From: Numenius arquata
Taxonomy: Eukaryota > Chordata > Aves > Charadriiformes > Scolopacidae
Direction of reading: 5' to 3'
Assembly (NCBI RefSeq): GCF_964106895.1
Contig: NC_133576.1
Coordinates: 42,689,059-42,753,058 of the forward strand
Length of the DNA: 64,000 bases
Part shown: in pieces, positions 48,825 to 61,800 of the stretch
Numbering within the stretch: the stretch's first letter is position 1
How the letters are laid out: each line of letters opens with the position of its first letter
The notes under the pieces: generated by a model
Databases searched by the model: none
What the model was told of the DNA's origin: nothing
The model's input: only the letters and a program-made list of their open reading frames with translations
Made by a program: the position numbers and the translations under genes

Positions 48825-51800
48825 TTACTCAGACTTAGCTTCTTTCTCTACTGCTGCATCAGATGCTGGGGTCTGAAAAGAGAGAGAAAAAACCAGAACA
48901 CTTCAATGCAGACAGTTTATAAGTGACTCAGCCTCTTAGTTTGTAGTATTTTTAATGCACAAGGTAGCTAACTTGACATACAGAACAACCATGACTTGTT
49001 TCTACATACCATGCTTTACGGTCTTAATAAACTGGTGTCATGATCTGCTTATTTCTCTTGCATAATGACCTACTAAAACCAAGCTGTCTTGAAAAGGCTT
49101 CTATCTCCTCAGATGCATCCATATAAATTTCAGAATGCTGCTGTTGTTCCTCCTCAATACACACTGCAAAGGATTTTATTTTTTTTTTTTTTTAAGAACA
49201 AAGCCCATTGCAATAACTACTGCCTTTATGACAGGAAAAGGGGGCTTTTTAACGTACTAAGTTAAAATCCCTCCATATAGGGTGTTTAGAAAAGACACTA
49301 TAGATACATTTAATGTATTGGAAGTTTAGTGCAGCATTGCTAACACATTCTGAAATCTTACCATGTTTTAAAGTAACTAAGACTTAGAAACACTACCGCA
49401 TTATGATAAAGAATTTTGTAAAAATACATTCAGTGAAACTGAAATGTAGCAGCAGAGCTGTACCTTTTTCAAGTCAAGTCTCTATATGCTGCACCTTAAC
49501 TTCAGAACAAGTTCATACAAACTTAATTGATTAAAATCACAACTCCATTTAGGTTGGAAAACTCCCTGCATTTGCAGTGTAGGTTAAAACAAGGACTGTA
49601 GCCTATGTATTAACATAAAAATTGTCCTTAATTATTCTAAAGCTTTGCAGCAGCACCAGCCAAAGAGATTGTTTAATGACAGCAGTACTCAAACAGGAAC
49701 CCCAACACCCATTCAGTCTTTACTGCCACCTGGGGGAAGCTTTTGAAGGATGAAATGGGGAAGCCATTTCCACTCGCAGGCATTAAGTCTCTGTGAGTGT
49801 TACCAGAAGTCATCACTGGCCTTTCATCAGATTGTGGATCAACGATAGCGTCGCTGACAATACTGCCCTTACTGAAAACATTAGCGTCCAACAGGGCAGA
49901 CGATACCTCGGCCTCTTCTAGACTTAGGTGTGATATTAAACCCACAATTTCGGCTGGTGTGACCAACATGAGACCAGAATGAAGATGTGCCCCAGAAGTC
50001 ACCATCCATTCCTTGTAAATTTACATCATCTCTGCACTAGTGTACTAAATAGACCCCAGTTGAGAAATATTGCCAAAATATTGCTGAAATACTACATGCA
50101 CAAAATTAAAAGACCAAATTACACGATAAAAAGTTAAGAAACTTAAAGAAAGTTAAGCCAACTAAAGAATTCCTAGTTATAGCACAACTTTTTCACAAAG
50201 ATCACAATGTAAGCTTGCAAATGAAAAACTGTTACTCTAAAGTAAGTTCTCTTGTACACTCAAGTACCATTCTGTACCTTCCTCAACCACCAAAACCCAT
50301 CATCCACCTAAAAAACAAGTACTTTTTCCCCCTACTCAAAGATCTATCTGCACACTGATACATCAGTGTGACAGAATTCAGATAGACTTTTTTTCTATCT
50401 TAAAAAAATTACTTTTCAATGCAACAACCAGAAAGAAAGCATGAATCACATTTAAATTAAAAAAATCATCTATCTCATCAGCAAACTCCACCGAACTAAT
50501 TAAAATGAGTGAGGCATTCAATATTGCAGAAACCTGAGACTAATTCTGGGCCTGCTACCACATGAAGACTTGTGTTTTATCCAGTTGCTAACAGCTGCCC
50601 TAGTAAGAAGCACTGCTTCTCCCTACAGATCTTGTCCTAAATTTAAAATTAAATTATGCCCACATTCCAGAAAAAGAATACTGTGTGGAGGATGTTAGAT
50701 GATCAGCGACTCCAAAAACTTCATCAACATGGCCATTTTAGCACAGCACTACAGCCAAGACTGATTTAGCACTTTCATTTCTTCAGCAACAACAACTATT
50801 AGTAGTTCTTGCACTTTCTCTTCCACCCCTGCACCACCCTGTTCCTTCTACCAGCAGTGTCTGTATCTATGACTCCTCTAAATGTTATGTCAACTTTGGT
50901 TAAAGCATTTCAATTTTGGATTGTAAGCGAAAACTGTTTCCAGTCCCACGAAAATCAGCATTGCATGTACCAGAAAAAATTTTTGTAGCAAGAAGCAGCC
51001 TCTCTTCCAGTAACAGCAAAGGCAGACTAAAACCCAAACTAAACCCTCCAAAGCCTTACACCCCGCCCCCCCCCCCCCACAGAGCAATATCCCCTCTGTA
51101 TACCCTGTATTATTTTCCCCAAGACCTACCCGCAGGAAAAACAGCCCCTCTCTTACGTATCTTATCCTGTATTGGAACTTCAGTCAAATTTTCACCTTTT
51201 TCTTTAATTTCAGGGACTCTTATCACATCACTGCAACTCTTTTTGGCACAACTAGAATTTTCCAGGTGTATCTACTAATGTTTCACTAGCCTACATCTTT
51301 CTTTTGGCAGAAATAGATACTATTATAAGAACTGCTTATGTTTCTGATAGATGTTTGGATAGTCCAGTACAATAAGTTATCCAGCTGCTTTGCCCCAAAG
51401 AGTACAGACAACTTTACCTCCTCACTTTTAGCTTCCCCATTTTCTGCAGGCACGTTGTCCTTTGTCTGTTCTTGGTTTGTCTCTTCTGTCTGTTTTCCTT
51501 TAGGCCCCTTCTTCCCCTTTGATTGAGCTTTCTTGTCCTCAGACTTACCCTACAATGAAATACAATGAAATTAATCTCCAGTAAGTAAACCTATGACCTA
51601 CAAGGTAAACTTTGAAAATAATTAAAACCACACAAGATGGACTTGCTAAATAGGAAGAGCTGCTACCAACAACCAATGAGCTAATACATAATTTAACTGC
51701 CAAAAAAGTTTTCCAAACTATACACAGATAGATATTTTTAGATATTCACAGTTTTAGATATTCAGTGAAATGAATCAAACTGGCTGAGAAGATAAATAGA

Positions 51801-54769
51801 TTCTAGTAGTTAGAGCAATTTGTAATATATGATTTAACCTTGTGGCGCATAAAAACAATAGCCATGTTGTCCTTCTATTTTCTAAATAGGACAAGGACAA
51901 AACACTTCAAACTCTCTTTTTTCTCTTACATTGACAGGTGGGAGTTTCAGTAACTATAACCTAAATAAACAAATCACACAGAAGTATCATTTTCAGTCCT
52001 CCTTTACTAGTACCTCAGTCACATCCTCTGTACCCACATGACTGTTGTTAAGTGGGTAGGGAAAAAGTATTTGAGAACTACTTTCATATAAATATGTAAC
52101 ACATCCTCCCAGGCATTCCTTATAGGAACCAAATGCTACAAAGTTTGCCTGTCCTCCAGCTGATCCCCCTACTTAGAAAATATTTTATATTTCTATCAAT
52201 TCAGAATTACATAAATGCACTGGTTTTGACACCATCTTGTCAAACATTACTTAATCATACTAACAAAAATTTTCACTAAGTGACAAAGTATAACACTTTT
52301 TCTGGGTAAGTACAATGTGAGTAAGTGACAAGAGAATATAAAGCATTTATACCTTTAAGCAGAAGACCACTACACCGATATGCCTTAAAATGTGTCTAAT
52401 CTCATTTAAAAAATGTTGTGTGCATTTCATAAGTATGCTCTTCAAATTATGTCCTAATTTTTTATCTCTGACCTAAATTCACTCCAAATAATAAAGTTCT
52501 CATTTTTGCATATTTTGAGTACTGTAGAAATGTGTATCTCAGATTACTATTAGAAACCATTTGGTCAGAAGTACTCCATACTATCTTCACTCCAAGCATT
52601 CATTCTTGCTTACAAAAAACATGCAACTTCCTTACTTCACACATGCAACTTTTAAAATAGCTACCTGAATACATTTCATATTCTACACAAGCACTCATGT
52701 AAAATATTGTCTGCATGAAAATACATTTGTCAGCTAATTGCAACTATTGAGCAGAAGTTCTAAGAGTTTTACACCACTGGATACAAACATGCAGTAAGTT
52801 ACATTCCATATAAAAGAGATAAAAGGTTAAATTTTTTTTTTTTTTTTAAAATCAATGCTGAAGCATCTTATCTCAGGTAACTAAGTTGTCAATGTCCACA
52901 AAACTTTAGAAATTCTTTACTCCTTTTTTTAGAAAAGGCAATTTTTTAAATCCTCAAAAGCAGAAAGAAAGAAAACAGTTGAAAAATGCTAATGGAAAAA
53001 AAAGAAAAAAGAAAAAAAGAGTCCCTTAAAAAAATTATGAAGGCTAAACTCAGTATTCCAAATTCAGGTTAACAGACAACTTCAGAATACTTAGACTTCT
53101 GTGTTTCAATTGTCAAAAGTGTATTTTTCTACAGTAATATTTAATTTAAAAAAAAACACCAAGTAACTCCATAATGAGCAAACTTCTCCCAACCAGAAAA
53201 AATACTGTCAGAAAAGTTTCAAAGTTGATGCAAAGAAGCATCTTTTGATTTATCGATACAGCATAAAGATTACACTTAAAAAAAAAAATTTAAAACTATC
53301 GTTTGACTACTATGAACAGTGAAATATTTCTGCAACCCATTTAAAGAAAGTCCAGAGATAGCTAAAATGAGAAATTACTGAAGCTGGAGAAGTAAAACGC
53401 AATCAGAACAAAAGAGAATTTACAATAACAAGAAGAAAGTTTCCAACTGACAAAAGATTTTAGGGACAACATGAGTTTTAGAACAAAGAGGATCAAATGT
53501 AAAACAAGCTATATGTTTATTTGAATTGCCAATGGTAATAGCGATTAAAAAAAAAAAAAAGGCTGTTCACATATTCACATTACAGCAGCAGTCCATAGTG
53601 GCCTCCTGCAAGGTGTTCTACTTAATAGTCTAAGATGATAATTGTTTGCCATGTACTTGGTTTATATGAACATGTTCCCACCTATTAACTGTGGAAATAT
53701 TTCTTCCTAGAAGTAAAATAGTTATAGGCAGCAGGTCAGTCATATCATGCATATCAGTCAGCATCAACTAAGGGCATTAAGACTTAGATGCACCACACAA
53801 AGACAATGGAAAAAAAGAGAAACAGAACTGAAGTAAAACCAGAAAGCTTCCCCAAATTCTTTAGGCTTACAACTTCGAGAACAGGAATGCACTGATATTC
53901 AAACTATTAGAACGAAGGTGGATTACTGGTAAATAACCGTTCAGGATTAATAAAATGAAAACACCAGGAACTCTGCAAAGCAGAGCTCTCTATTAGTGCC
54001 TCTGAAATGCTTTTAATCCATATATTAAAAAGCTTATAATCACAAAGGTAACACTTAACAACACATATCGTAACAAGCCAACAAATACACAGGCTGTTTT
54101 ACTTCTCTGGGGAAACAAGGGATTTTACGTTTCAGTTATTGGCACAGCGAGGATTATACTGAAAAACTGGCAGATCATACTAAACCACTCTTACTTACAC
54201 ATACACACCTGAAAGCTAGACTAAATGGCTGGAAACTCAGATCTTCTCCAGTGGCTGCCTAAATACTTCAAATATTTTTTCGCCTGTCCTAACACACTGC
54301 TTTAAGTCGTGAGCGTATTTTATCCCCCTTTTGTTAGTGATGAAATACAATCCTACATACAGTTGCTTTGACATCCAAGTAGCTCTGCTTCTGTACCAAG
54401 CTACGATCCAACGCCCACGGATCCGTGCCCACGTTTCCAGGCAATACTTTTGAGCGTTTAACAAGGACGTACTCAAACGGTGGTGGGATGCACCTGGAGA
54501 TACGGGCAGAAGCACCCGAAAACGATACTTCGGCTGAATGAGCCTTCCCACAAGGAACAGGTGAAGATGATTAAAAACGAGCAGACGCCGCGACATGGGA
54601 TGCCATGTCACCGGGCACATCCACCACCTCCTCTCCCCCCACCGACTCTCACCTTTGCCGCCAACTTTTTTGGCTTCGGCTCTGCTTTGGCAGGAACGGG
54701 TTTCTGAGGAGAAAGAACAAGTCAAAGAGACGGTCAGCCCTCGGTTATCCCCGGTTCGGCACAAGGAGG

Positions 54770-54800
<31 letters not shown>

Positions 54801-55466
54801 CCGCCCCCCAGCCCGGCAGGGGACCGCCCCCCTTCGCCGCCCTACTCACAGCCGACAGCCGCGCCGATCGCCTCTTCGGCTACAGACGAGGGGAAAGAGA
54901 GAGAGAAACGGGGTGAGCGGCCGGGCCGGGCCGGGCCGAGCCGAGCCCCCTCCGCTCCCCCCCGACTCCGGTCACCTACCTCCTGAGGGGCCTCCCCGTC
55001 CGCCACCGCCACCTGCCAACACAAACCGGCCGCGTCAGGCGGCGCAGGCGCCTGAGGGGGAGAGGGGGGGGCGCCGGGCCGGGCGGGCACACGACGACGA
55101 CGACGCTCGCCCGCCCGCCCCCCCCCCCCCCCAACCCGCCCCTTCCCGCCGCCGCCGCTTTCGGATTTCCAGCCGCGGCGAGCCCCCGCCGAACCTTCCA
55201 GACACCACCCTCCCCACCACCACCTCTCCACAGCGGGGCCCCCCTCAGGGGGGTAGGGGACGGGCTGGGTGAGGGGAAGGCGCCGGCCCCCTTTCAGCGC
55301 CGCACCGGTGCCCGCGGAGCGGCCTCTTCCCTCCCGAGCCCGGCGGCGGTCAGCCCGCCCTCCCCCCCCGCCCCTGCGGCGCGGCGGCCGCCCCCGAGCA
55401 GCGCGGTTCACCCGCGGGCAGCTCCGCTCGCTCCCCCAAGCCCCACTTCACCTTTCTCTTCGGCAT
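48825..55466 (-). CDS. HMGN1: High mobility group nucleosome-binding protein 1
   Basis: Small basic nuclear protein that binds nucleosome core particles and loosens chromatin. Six coding exons: 55452-55466, 54980-55012, 54850-54879, 54653-54703, 51418-51549 and 48825-48872 (with TAA). They total 309 nt, or 102 residues, close to the 100-residue human protein. Residues 1-5 are MPKRK. The acidic/neutral exon 2 (VAVADGEAPQE) precedes PKRRSARLSA (17-26), the invariant nucleosome-binding core with RRSARLSA intact, then KPVPAKAEPKPKKLAAK. Exon 5 (44-87) supplies the Lys/Gly-rich stretch and the start of the acidic chromatin-regulatory tail. Exon 6 ends KEAKSE. Every exon is a multiple of three, so each junction is phase 0. 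All boundaries are GT-AG. It is divergently transcribed from GET1, whose start codon is 405 bp away. The multi-exon structure excludes a processed HMGN1 retrocopy. Confidence 0.95.
48873..54652 (-). other. HMGN1: HMGN1 introns 4 and 5
   Basis: Intron 5 (48873-51417) contains the unidentified frame at 49673-50005 and a C-rich run at 51061-51080. Intron 4 (51550-54652) is AT-rich with A/T homopolymers (for example 52831-52849) and nothing else I recognise. The last 500 bp next to exon 4 rise in GC towards the promoter island. Confidence 0.75.
49673..50005 (-). other. Unidentified 110-codon open frame in HMGN1 intron 5
   Basis: I do not recognise this frame. It starts at an ATG (50003-50005) and reads MVTSGAHLHSGLMLVTPAEI, then a leucine/glutamate-rich part (SHLSLEEAEVSSALLDANVF) and DAIVDPQSDERPVMTSGNT, ending near EWVLGFLFEYCCH. 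Local base composition is higher in GC, with several CpGs (acgatagcgtcgctgac), unlike the AT-rich intron around it. The translation looks like ordinary soluble protein and not low-complexity noise. It could be an exon-sized retrocopy fragment, a conserved non-coding element or chance. It shares the HMGN1 strand, but the flanks were not searched for a clean splice pair. Confidence 0.3.
54770..54798. repeat. (CA)n microsatellite in HMGN1 intron 3
   Basis: About 14 perfect CA units, 67 bp from the start of exon 4. The run is likely length-polymorphic. Being in a short intron (54704-54849), it sits near the exon 4 acceptor. Confidence 0.95.
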
Positions 55467-55661
55467 GGCCAGGCTGCGCGGCGGCGCCTCCCGCCCGCAA
55501 ACCCCGGAGCTGTTGCTGTTGCGGCGGCTCCTCCCGCCCGGCTGCTGGGTGCCTCACGGCCGGGCGCTGCGGCTGCCAGCCAGCCTCGCCGCGCAGGGAA
55601 ACCGCCCCCCCGCCTCATCCATCCCAGCAGCGCCAGCGGCACCGCAACAGGATCCAGCCGG

Positions 55662-55666
55662 ATTGG
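55662..55666 (-). promoter_or_regulatory. CCAAT box (ATTGG on plus strand)
   Basis: ATTGG within ccggATTGGcgg, the reverse complement of CCAAT with good NF-Y flanks. It lies 81 bp from a second copy in the same orientation, inside the shared HMGN1/GET1 promoter. Confidence 0.5.
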
Positions 55667-55726
55667 CGGGGGGGAGGGGGGAGCGCTCCCCGCCCGCCCC
55701 CGGGGCGCCTCCGCGGGGGCGGCCGT

Positions 55727-55736
55727 GGGGCGGGGC
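55727..55736 (+). promoter_or_regulatory. GC box (GGGGCGGGGC)
   Basis: An exact Sp1/KLF-type GC box, seven bases from the second CCAAT box. The position between the divergent start codons fits a core promoter role. Confidence 0.55.
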
Positions 55737-55742
55737 CTCGTG

Positions 55743-55747
55743 ATTGG
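55743..55747 (-). promoter_or_regulatory. CCAAT box (ATTGG on plus strand)
   Basis: The context gtgATTGGcca is a strong NF-Y match. It is about 125 bp upstream of the GET1 ATG and close to the GC box and E-box. Confidence 0.55.
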
Positions 55748-55768
55748 CCACACACCCCTTCCCCCCGT

Positions 55769-55774
55769 CACGTG
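55769..55774. promoter_or_regulatory. E-box CACGTG (USF/MYC type)
   Basis: A palindromic CACGTG in the context gtCACGTGgc, which is the preferred USF core. It lies about 100 bp upstream of the GET1 ATG. Occupancy is not knowable from sequence. Confidence 0.5.
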
Positions 55775-55871
55775 GCCGCACCTGTCCCCGTTTCCCCTCT
55801 CACAGGGCCGCCCGGGAAGGGGCCTTAGTGCAGGGGTGGGGGGGACGTGCCCGCCCGCGGAGGGGTGCGGC

Positions 55872-58800
55872 ATGGCGGAGAGCGGCGCCTGGCTGCTGGT
55901 GCTGAGCTCCGTCTTCCTCTGCAACGTGCTCAAGATCCTCCTGCCCTCCTGCTCCTCCATCGTAAGTGGCCTCACCGCGCCCGCCCCGCCTCTCTGCCGG
56001 CGGCCATTACCTCACGGCCGGGGGCTTCCCCCTCGCTGGCCCGCCTCCATTTCCCCCCCTGGCAGCGGGGCTGCGGGCGGGACCTCGCCTCTGCCCGCCC
56101 GGGTCCCGCCGCCGGGACAAAGTGGGGGTGGCTGAGGAGGGGCGAGGCCGCGGGGCAGAGCGTTACGGAGGTGTCATGGCGTCGCCCCCGCCTGAGGGGC
56201 AGCTGAGGGGTGAGGTGAGGGGGGAGCGGTGCGAGGCCGCGGCTGCGACCGGCGGGGCCCGGCCCTGCGTCTCGCCTTGGGAAAGACGAGAGGGCTGATG
56301 CTGGGAAGAACTGGGAGATGGTGAAACCGCAGGCCGTGACAGTGACAGGGTGACACTGTGGTTCCGGCAGCCGCGGTTAAGCAGGGTCTTCGAAGCAAAG
56401 CGGTGGGGAATGAGTCACCAGCGTCTCGAAAGATGCCCCTGAGGCCCCGGCATCTCCCGCATCTCCCTTGGCAGATACGGAGATCCGGGAGTTTGCCAAC
56501 GTAGGAGGAAACCTTCAGTAGCAATGACTGGTCAGGATGCCCCCTGGCCTGATACTAAGTGGTTTTCTAAAGGTGTGGATAATGGAATCATGGACCGATA
56601 AACTCTGTGGCTGCCAAATAAACTTACGTGTGAGCAAGCATGCTAAAATACCTACCGTTCTGTGCTTTCACATAAATAGCTTCACGCTTACGCAGACCAG
56701 AGCACACTATTTGATAATGGATAAAAATCCTTTAAAAGCTAAATTGCTCATAGCAATTTGGGAAGCTGAACTCCGTGTTACTATAGATGACTAATGAAAA
56801 CCTCTGCTCAACTTTCTGCTGTGGTTCATGACAAAGTAGTGGGATGTTTTCATTGACTGCAGTACTGAGAACATTATTTGTGAGGAAAAAATGATATGTG
56901 TCTTGAAGTTACAAAGATTTGCTAAGGAACAGCAAGAAAAAGATTTTATGTTCTTTGTATCTTCATTTCTAAGGTAAAAGGAGTTCATGAACCAACAAGC
57001 AGGTGGTGCCTCATGAAAAGAAAGTGGAAAGTAAAAGAAGAAGAGAAATTGTTTGCTAATACAACGTGTGATTACCCTGTTACATTTCTGTCAGTAAGAA
57101 ATAATTCTAGCCAAGAAACCAATAAGATGTTATAAAAAAACTGCATTTAAACGCACAGATAAGATGTAAGAAAAATAACTCATGCAAATTTGTGTTTCTG
57201 GTTTTGAGGCAGTGGTAGGATACTGCATTGGATGGATCACAGCTCTCGGCCAGTACAGCAATTCGTGTATTTCTAGCAGCCTGGACTAGGCAATCTGTAA
57301 TCTAGAGGAGGTATTCCTGATTGGTGAGATGTACATTATTGGTGAGGTCTAAAACTGGGCTTCAGTGAATAATTTTTCCCCATTGATTAATAATTTAGAC
57401 CCTTGCTGAGGCTGCTGGAGCTGCAAACAAAGAATGAGTAAGGGGCATTGCTGGAGCTGGAAAGAGAAGTGATGGAAAAGGAGTGCTTCCCTGGTCCTTC
57501 CTCTCCTGCACATATCGGGTGCTTGTCACCCAAGCAGTGGGTGATGAGAATTGCAAGGAGGGAGGACACCAGTTTGGCTCAGGATGCAGCGGTAGGCAGG
57601 GCTTGGGAGGTTTGAAAGGTCTTAAAAGGCAGCGTCACTGAGAGTGGGGAGATGAGGAGATGAAGGCAGAAATACAGAACTAAAAAGCAGTTAGCCACAG
57701 TAGAAAAGTTGAAAATCACTGCTCTACGGGATCAATTTTCTTCAAGCCTTTTTGATTTGCTTCTCAGTCAGAACAAGAAAGTAAAAATTACTTGGCTTTT
57801 AGACCATGTTGCAGATGTTAAGCCAAGGTTTTCCTGTGACTTGGTAAAAGGGCCTTTTTTTATGGGAGGCTTTTGATTATGTAAACAGATCATACTTTAT
57901 ACATATTAAAGAAAATCAGTGGAATTCTGGACGAATAACTGATACTATTTTTTTTACTTCTTAGATATCCAGATTATTACAAAAGGATGCAGAGCAGGAG
58001 TCCCAAATGAGAGCTGAAATTCAGAATATGAAGCAAGAACTCTCAACCATTAGTATGATGGATGAGTTTGCTAGATATGCCCGTCTGGAAAGAAAGATTA
58101 ACAAAATGACAGACAAGCTTAAAACTCATGGTAGAGTGCAATGTTTACTCCCTTTTCTAGTTTCTGAAAAACATTTTTCCAATAATATTTTCAACTTTAA
58201 GTATATTTCTCCTTCAACTTTTTTCCTTCCCCTCTTATCTGTTTCTAGTGTTATCTTCTTTATTTTAATTTTTTTGTAGAGTTTGCCTTTATCTTTCAAT
58301 TGTGCGTTGTTCTACATACACTGATAAGGGGCTTCGCTGTGTAATTATTTATTCTTTCTCAGTGATGCTCATCATAGAATCATGTTTTGAGTAAGTCGAG
58401 GAAGTCCTTTGCCATTAACAAAATAAGTAATACAGTAAGGCTGCATATCTTCACCGAAAAAAGGATGCTTTGCCTGGTTGGGGCTATTTGGTTGGTGTAC
58501 TACAAAATGCTAGAGAGAAAGTGTTGGTCTCTAAGGTAACCAGCTGAGACCTTTCCTCTCCTTTAGCAATCCTGTTTGACCTTATGCAGCAGCTTTTGCG
58601 ATAAAGCTGTAGTGCTTTGTCTCAGTTAGGATTTTATAGTAGTATTTTTTTTTCTTTGCCCAAACTCACTAGCTGATCCTAACAGGGCAGGAGAATATTT
58701 GCTTTGTCTGCCTCCTCTGTGCAGAATGGATGGATGTTTATAGGCTCCTTGCTTGGAGAAAGGACAATATTTACAACTGGCAGTATTGTATTGCTTTCAG

Positions 58801-61800
58801 TTGTATTATTCTTAACCAAATAAGTTCAGTTAAACTAGATTTGAGTCGTTCACTTAGCAACCAACAACATTGTTTTAGAGAACTTTAGGCCACCGTTATG
58901 TTTGAAGATGTGCTGTCTTCACTGGGCTTCTTTATATTGGTCTAAGGTACAGTACCAGCAGAAAAATAGGCATGAGGAGTTTTAACAGTGAATCTGACCA
59001 AGATTTATTCAGTAAAGGAATAGTCTTTAACTGTGTTCCTGAATGAAACAGGGCAAAAAGTGCATCTGTTAAAGCCCCTTTTAGGAAAAGAAAAAATTGA
59101 CTTTATGCTTCATCTGAAGCAGGTTCTTAAATTTGTAACCACAGTTGCTGTTCTCATTTGGGAATAGTGTTTTTGATTACGTGTGACAATTGTCTGTCTG
59201 GGATACCAGTGTTTTGTGACTTTCCATAGTAGTGTTAATAAGAAGCTATGGTGTGATACGGCCCTAGCACTTTCTTGCAGAAGGGTACTTTGAATATAGC
59301 TGTAAGTCATCTGAAATGAGGCTTCTAAATAGTGTAAAGTCCTGATTTGAAGAGTGAAATAGTAATAATTACTTGTTTTATGTAAGTATAATTGACAATT
59401 ATAAATAATGCAGAGTCATATTTTTTTCTTTTAACAGTGAAAGCACGAACTGCCCAATTAGCCAAAATAAAGTGGGTTATAAATATTGTATTCTATATCT
59501 TACAAGTAAGTAAATATTTTATTATGAATACAAATTACGAAACCAAATCCTCAGTAGTGTTAGAATTCTCTCCTGCATCTGTTGGCTGATGATTACTCAC
59601 ACAGGTGTTTGACATTTCAGTGACACAGTGCATGCCAAACTGAATGAGTTTCTTGAAAGGGAGAGATGTTGCTGATAAGGTCTGGTAGTTGTGGGTGGAA
59701 GGAGTTTTCAGGGTCACGTTAGCTCTGGATTTCTGGTTTTAAGATGACAGTTTGTCTTAGCTCTGTCATTGCTGTTGTGTTTTTTTCACTTACATATGAC
59801 ACTGGACCCAGGAAGGTTCTGATACCTGTAAATGTATTTTGCTTATGTTTTTGAAAACAAAATATGCTTTTGATGAGGGTGCAAATCTCCACTTACAGCT
59901 GCCACACATTTCACTACAGTGCCTCATCAGATTGTCTCTGTAGTCCAGATTTGATGCCAAAGAATTGTCTGCTGGTAAGGATGATGGTGGTCAACCTGAA
60001 GATATCTTTAGGGTAATGTGAAAGCGAGTTGGATTCCAGGCGAGCAAGGATTATGGCTAAAAGCAGTAATCAGAATTTAACAGTTACTGTTAATATGCTT
60101 GTCTAATTTAGATTTGAATCGGGGTCTCAAAGAAAGAAGTACTTTTCAGCATCTTGCTGCTACCTCTTAATATTATTGTGTATAAAGTTAAGGTTATACT
60201 AAGTTTAAAAATGTTTTAAACTTGCTTAAGAACACTGCAAAATAACAAACTATTTTATTTAATTAAAAATTATTATTTACTCCTTCAGTGTAGTGGTGGA
60301 AATTTACTTTGGTGTGTATTATTATCCAAGCTAATAAAAATTTCAATTCTAGGCTGCCTTGATGATCTCTCTGATTTGGAAGTACTATTCTGAGCCAGTT
60401 ACAGTGCTTCCAAGCAAATGGCTTGCTCCGCTAGAGCGCTTGGTAGCCTTTCCTACAGGGGTGGCAGGTAAGCACTGTACAGTGGAAAAAATACATTTCC
60501 CAAGCCTATGCAGATGCTAACAATGTAGCAATGAGGAGCGTATATGGATTAAAAGCACTGCTTCTGTATGTTTCTTCTAACTCCCTGAGCACAGAGAGGA
60601 GTTTCAAACTTTTGATTGGCTCTTTCCTATGTATTCAATAAAATGGGCTAGTTGTAATTTTTATTTCTTTTCAAACAGCACAGCTTTATCTTAGTATGGA
60701 ATAGGCCCCGGACACTCAGACATTTTTTTAATGTTAAGGAGTCCACTGAAAGAGTGGAATTGGGTTTGAAAATGGGCAAATACTTCATAGGTCTGTATCG
60801 CTTACATGTGTTTCTTATAAACTGCTGGGGTTTCATAGTAGTTTAACTCCAGAGTGATTTAGGTATGCTCTCTCTTGGCATTTTGCCTTGTCTGTTCCCA
60901 GCCTTTTTCTCATCACACTTCTGTTGCATTTTTACCTGCTTAAATCCTTTTCTTTTATGCAGTTTAATTAATTAATGATCAGAAGGATATCACAGGTTTT
61001 AGATACCTGTTTCTCAGTGAAAACTGTACTGGCTCGTTGATAATGGGATAAGTAGGCGGGAAGAATGACAGGATAATGTGTGGAAATTTACCATTGAGCT
61101 AAAATGCTGCTGGTGACTCTTCATGTTAGGCTTGTAAGTCCCAACTGCCTTAGAAGGAATTCCAAAACATGCTGTTGGGATTGTATGTTGTTGTATCTTT
61201 AATCGCTGTCTAGAGAATTATTTGTATCCAGCATGGTTACTGGACAAGAGAAGAGCCTGCTTCTGTGCAGGGTGGGGGAATAGTCCTTGAAAAACATTTA
61301 TTTAAACAGCATTGGAAGGGATTTAAAAAGGGTCACATCTGTGTCTGCCTTCAAATCTCCTTTTTTGTCTTGGCTGATAATCACTTTACTGTGGAGATCG
61401 CCTTTGAATTCTAGGTGATAAACACAAAAATGTCTAAAAATCACCAAAAAGGTAGTTTCTTCACGTGTGTGCTATGAACAGCTATGTATTCTGTGATACT
61501 ATGTAGTATGATTCTATGTAGTCTGCAACATGCCTGTGCTGCGTATTACAGTCAGGGCACACCCTCTATTCCATCATACCAATACACGTTTCTGTGCTGC
61601 TAGTGGGAACGACAGGACCCTTTAAAAGAGCAGTGCAAGGCATCTGGGTCAGCAGCGAAAGTCTCAGTAGTGCTTTTCTATATATCTGTATAGGGAGCAG
61701 GAGGAGAGAATTTAGGTTCTAGCAAAGTATTCTGTTACTTGCCAAGCCTTTAACTTCAGCACCTGAGATGTTTTCTGTTAGGTACATAGCAAGTGTTTTT

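Larger units (their letters stand above)
55467..55871. promoter_or_regulatory. Bidirectional HMGN1/GET1 promoter (405 bp between start codons)
   Basis: The HMGN1 ATG (minus strand, 55464-55466) and the GET1 ATG (plus, 55872-55874) face away from each other across 405 bp of CpG-dense DNA, inside an island that runs from about 54800 to 56300. There is no TATA box. Candidate elements, all direct sequence matches, are two inverted CCAAT boxes, a GC box and a CACGTG E-box, listed separately. Both 5' UTRs must fit here, so the true start sites are closer than 405 bp or overlap. Head-to-head CpG promoters normally coordinate expression of the two genes, which is inference for this pair. Confidence 0.85.

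Noticed and set aside
54595..56298. Long frames across the HMGN1/GET1 island, including one of 288 codons overlapping GET1 exon 1
   Set aside because: Same GC-rich effect. The 288-codon frame happens to be in phase with GET1 exon 1 but reads through its donor. The true product begins at 55872 and is spliced at 55961.
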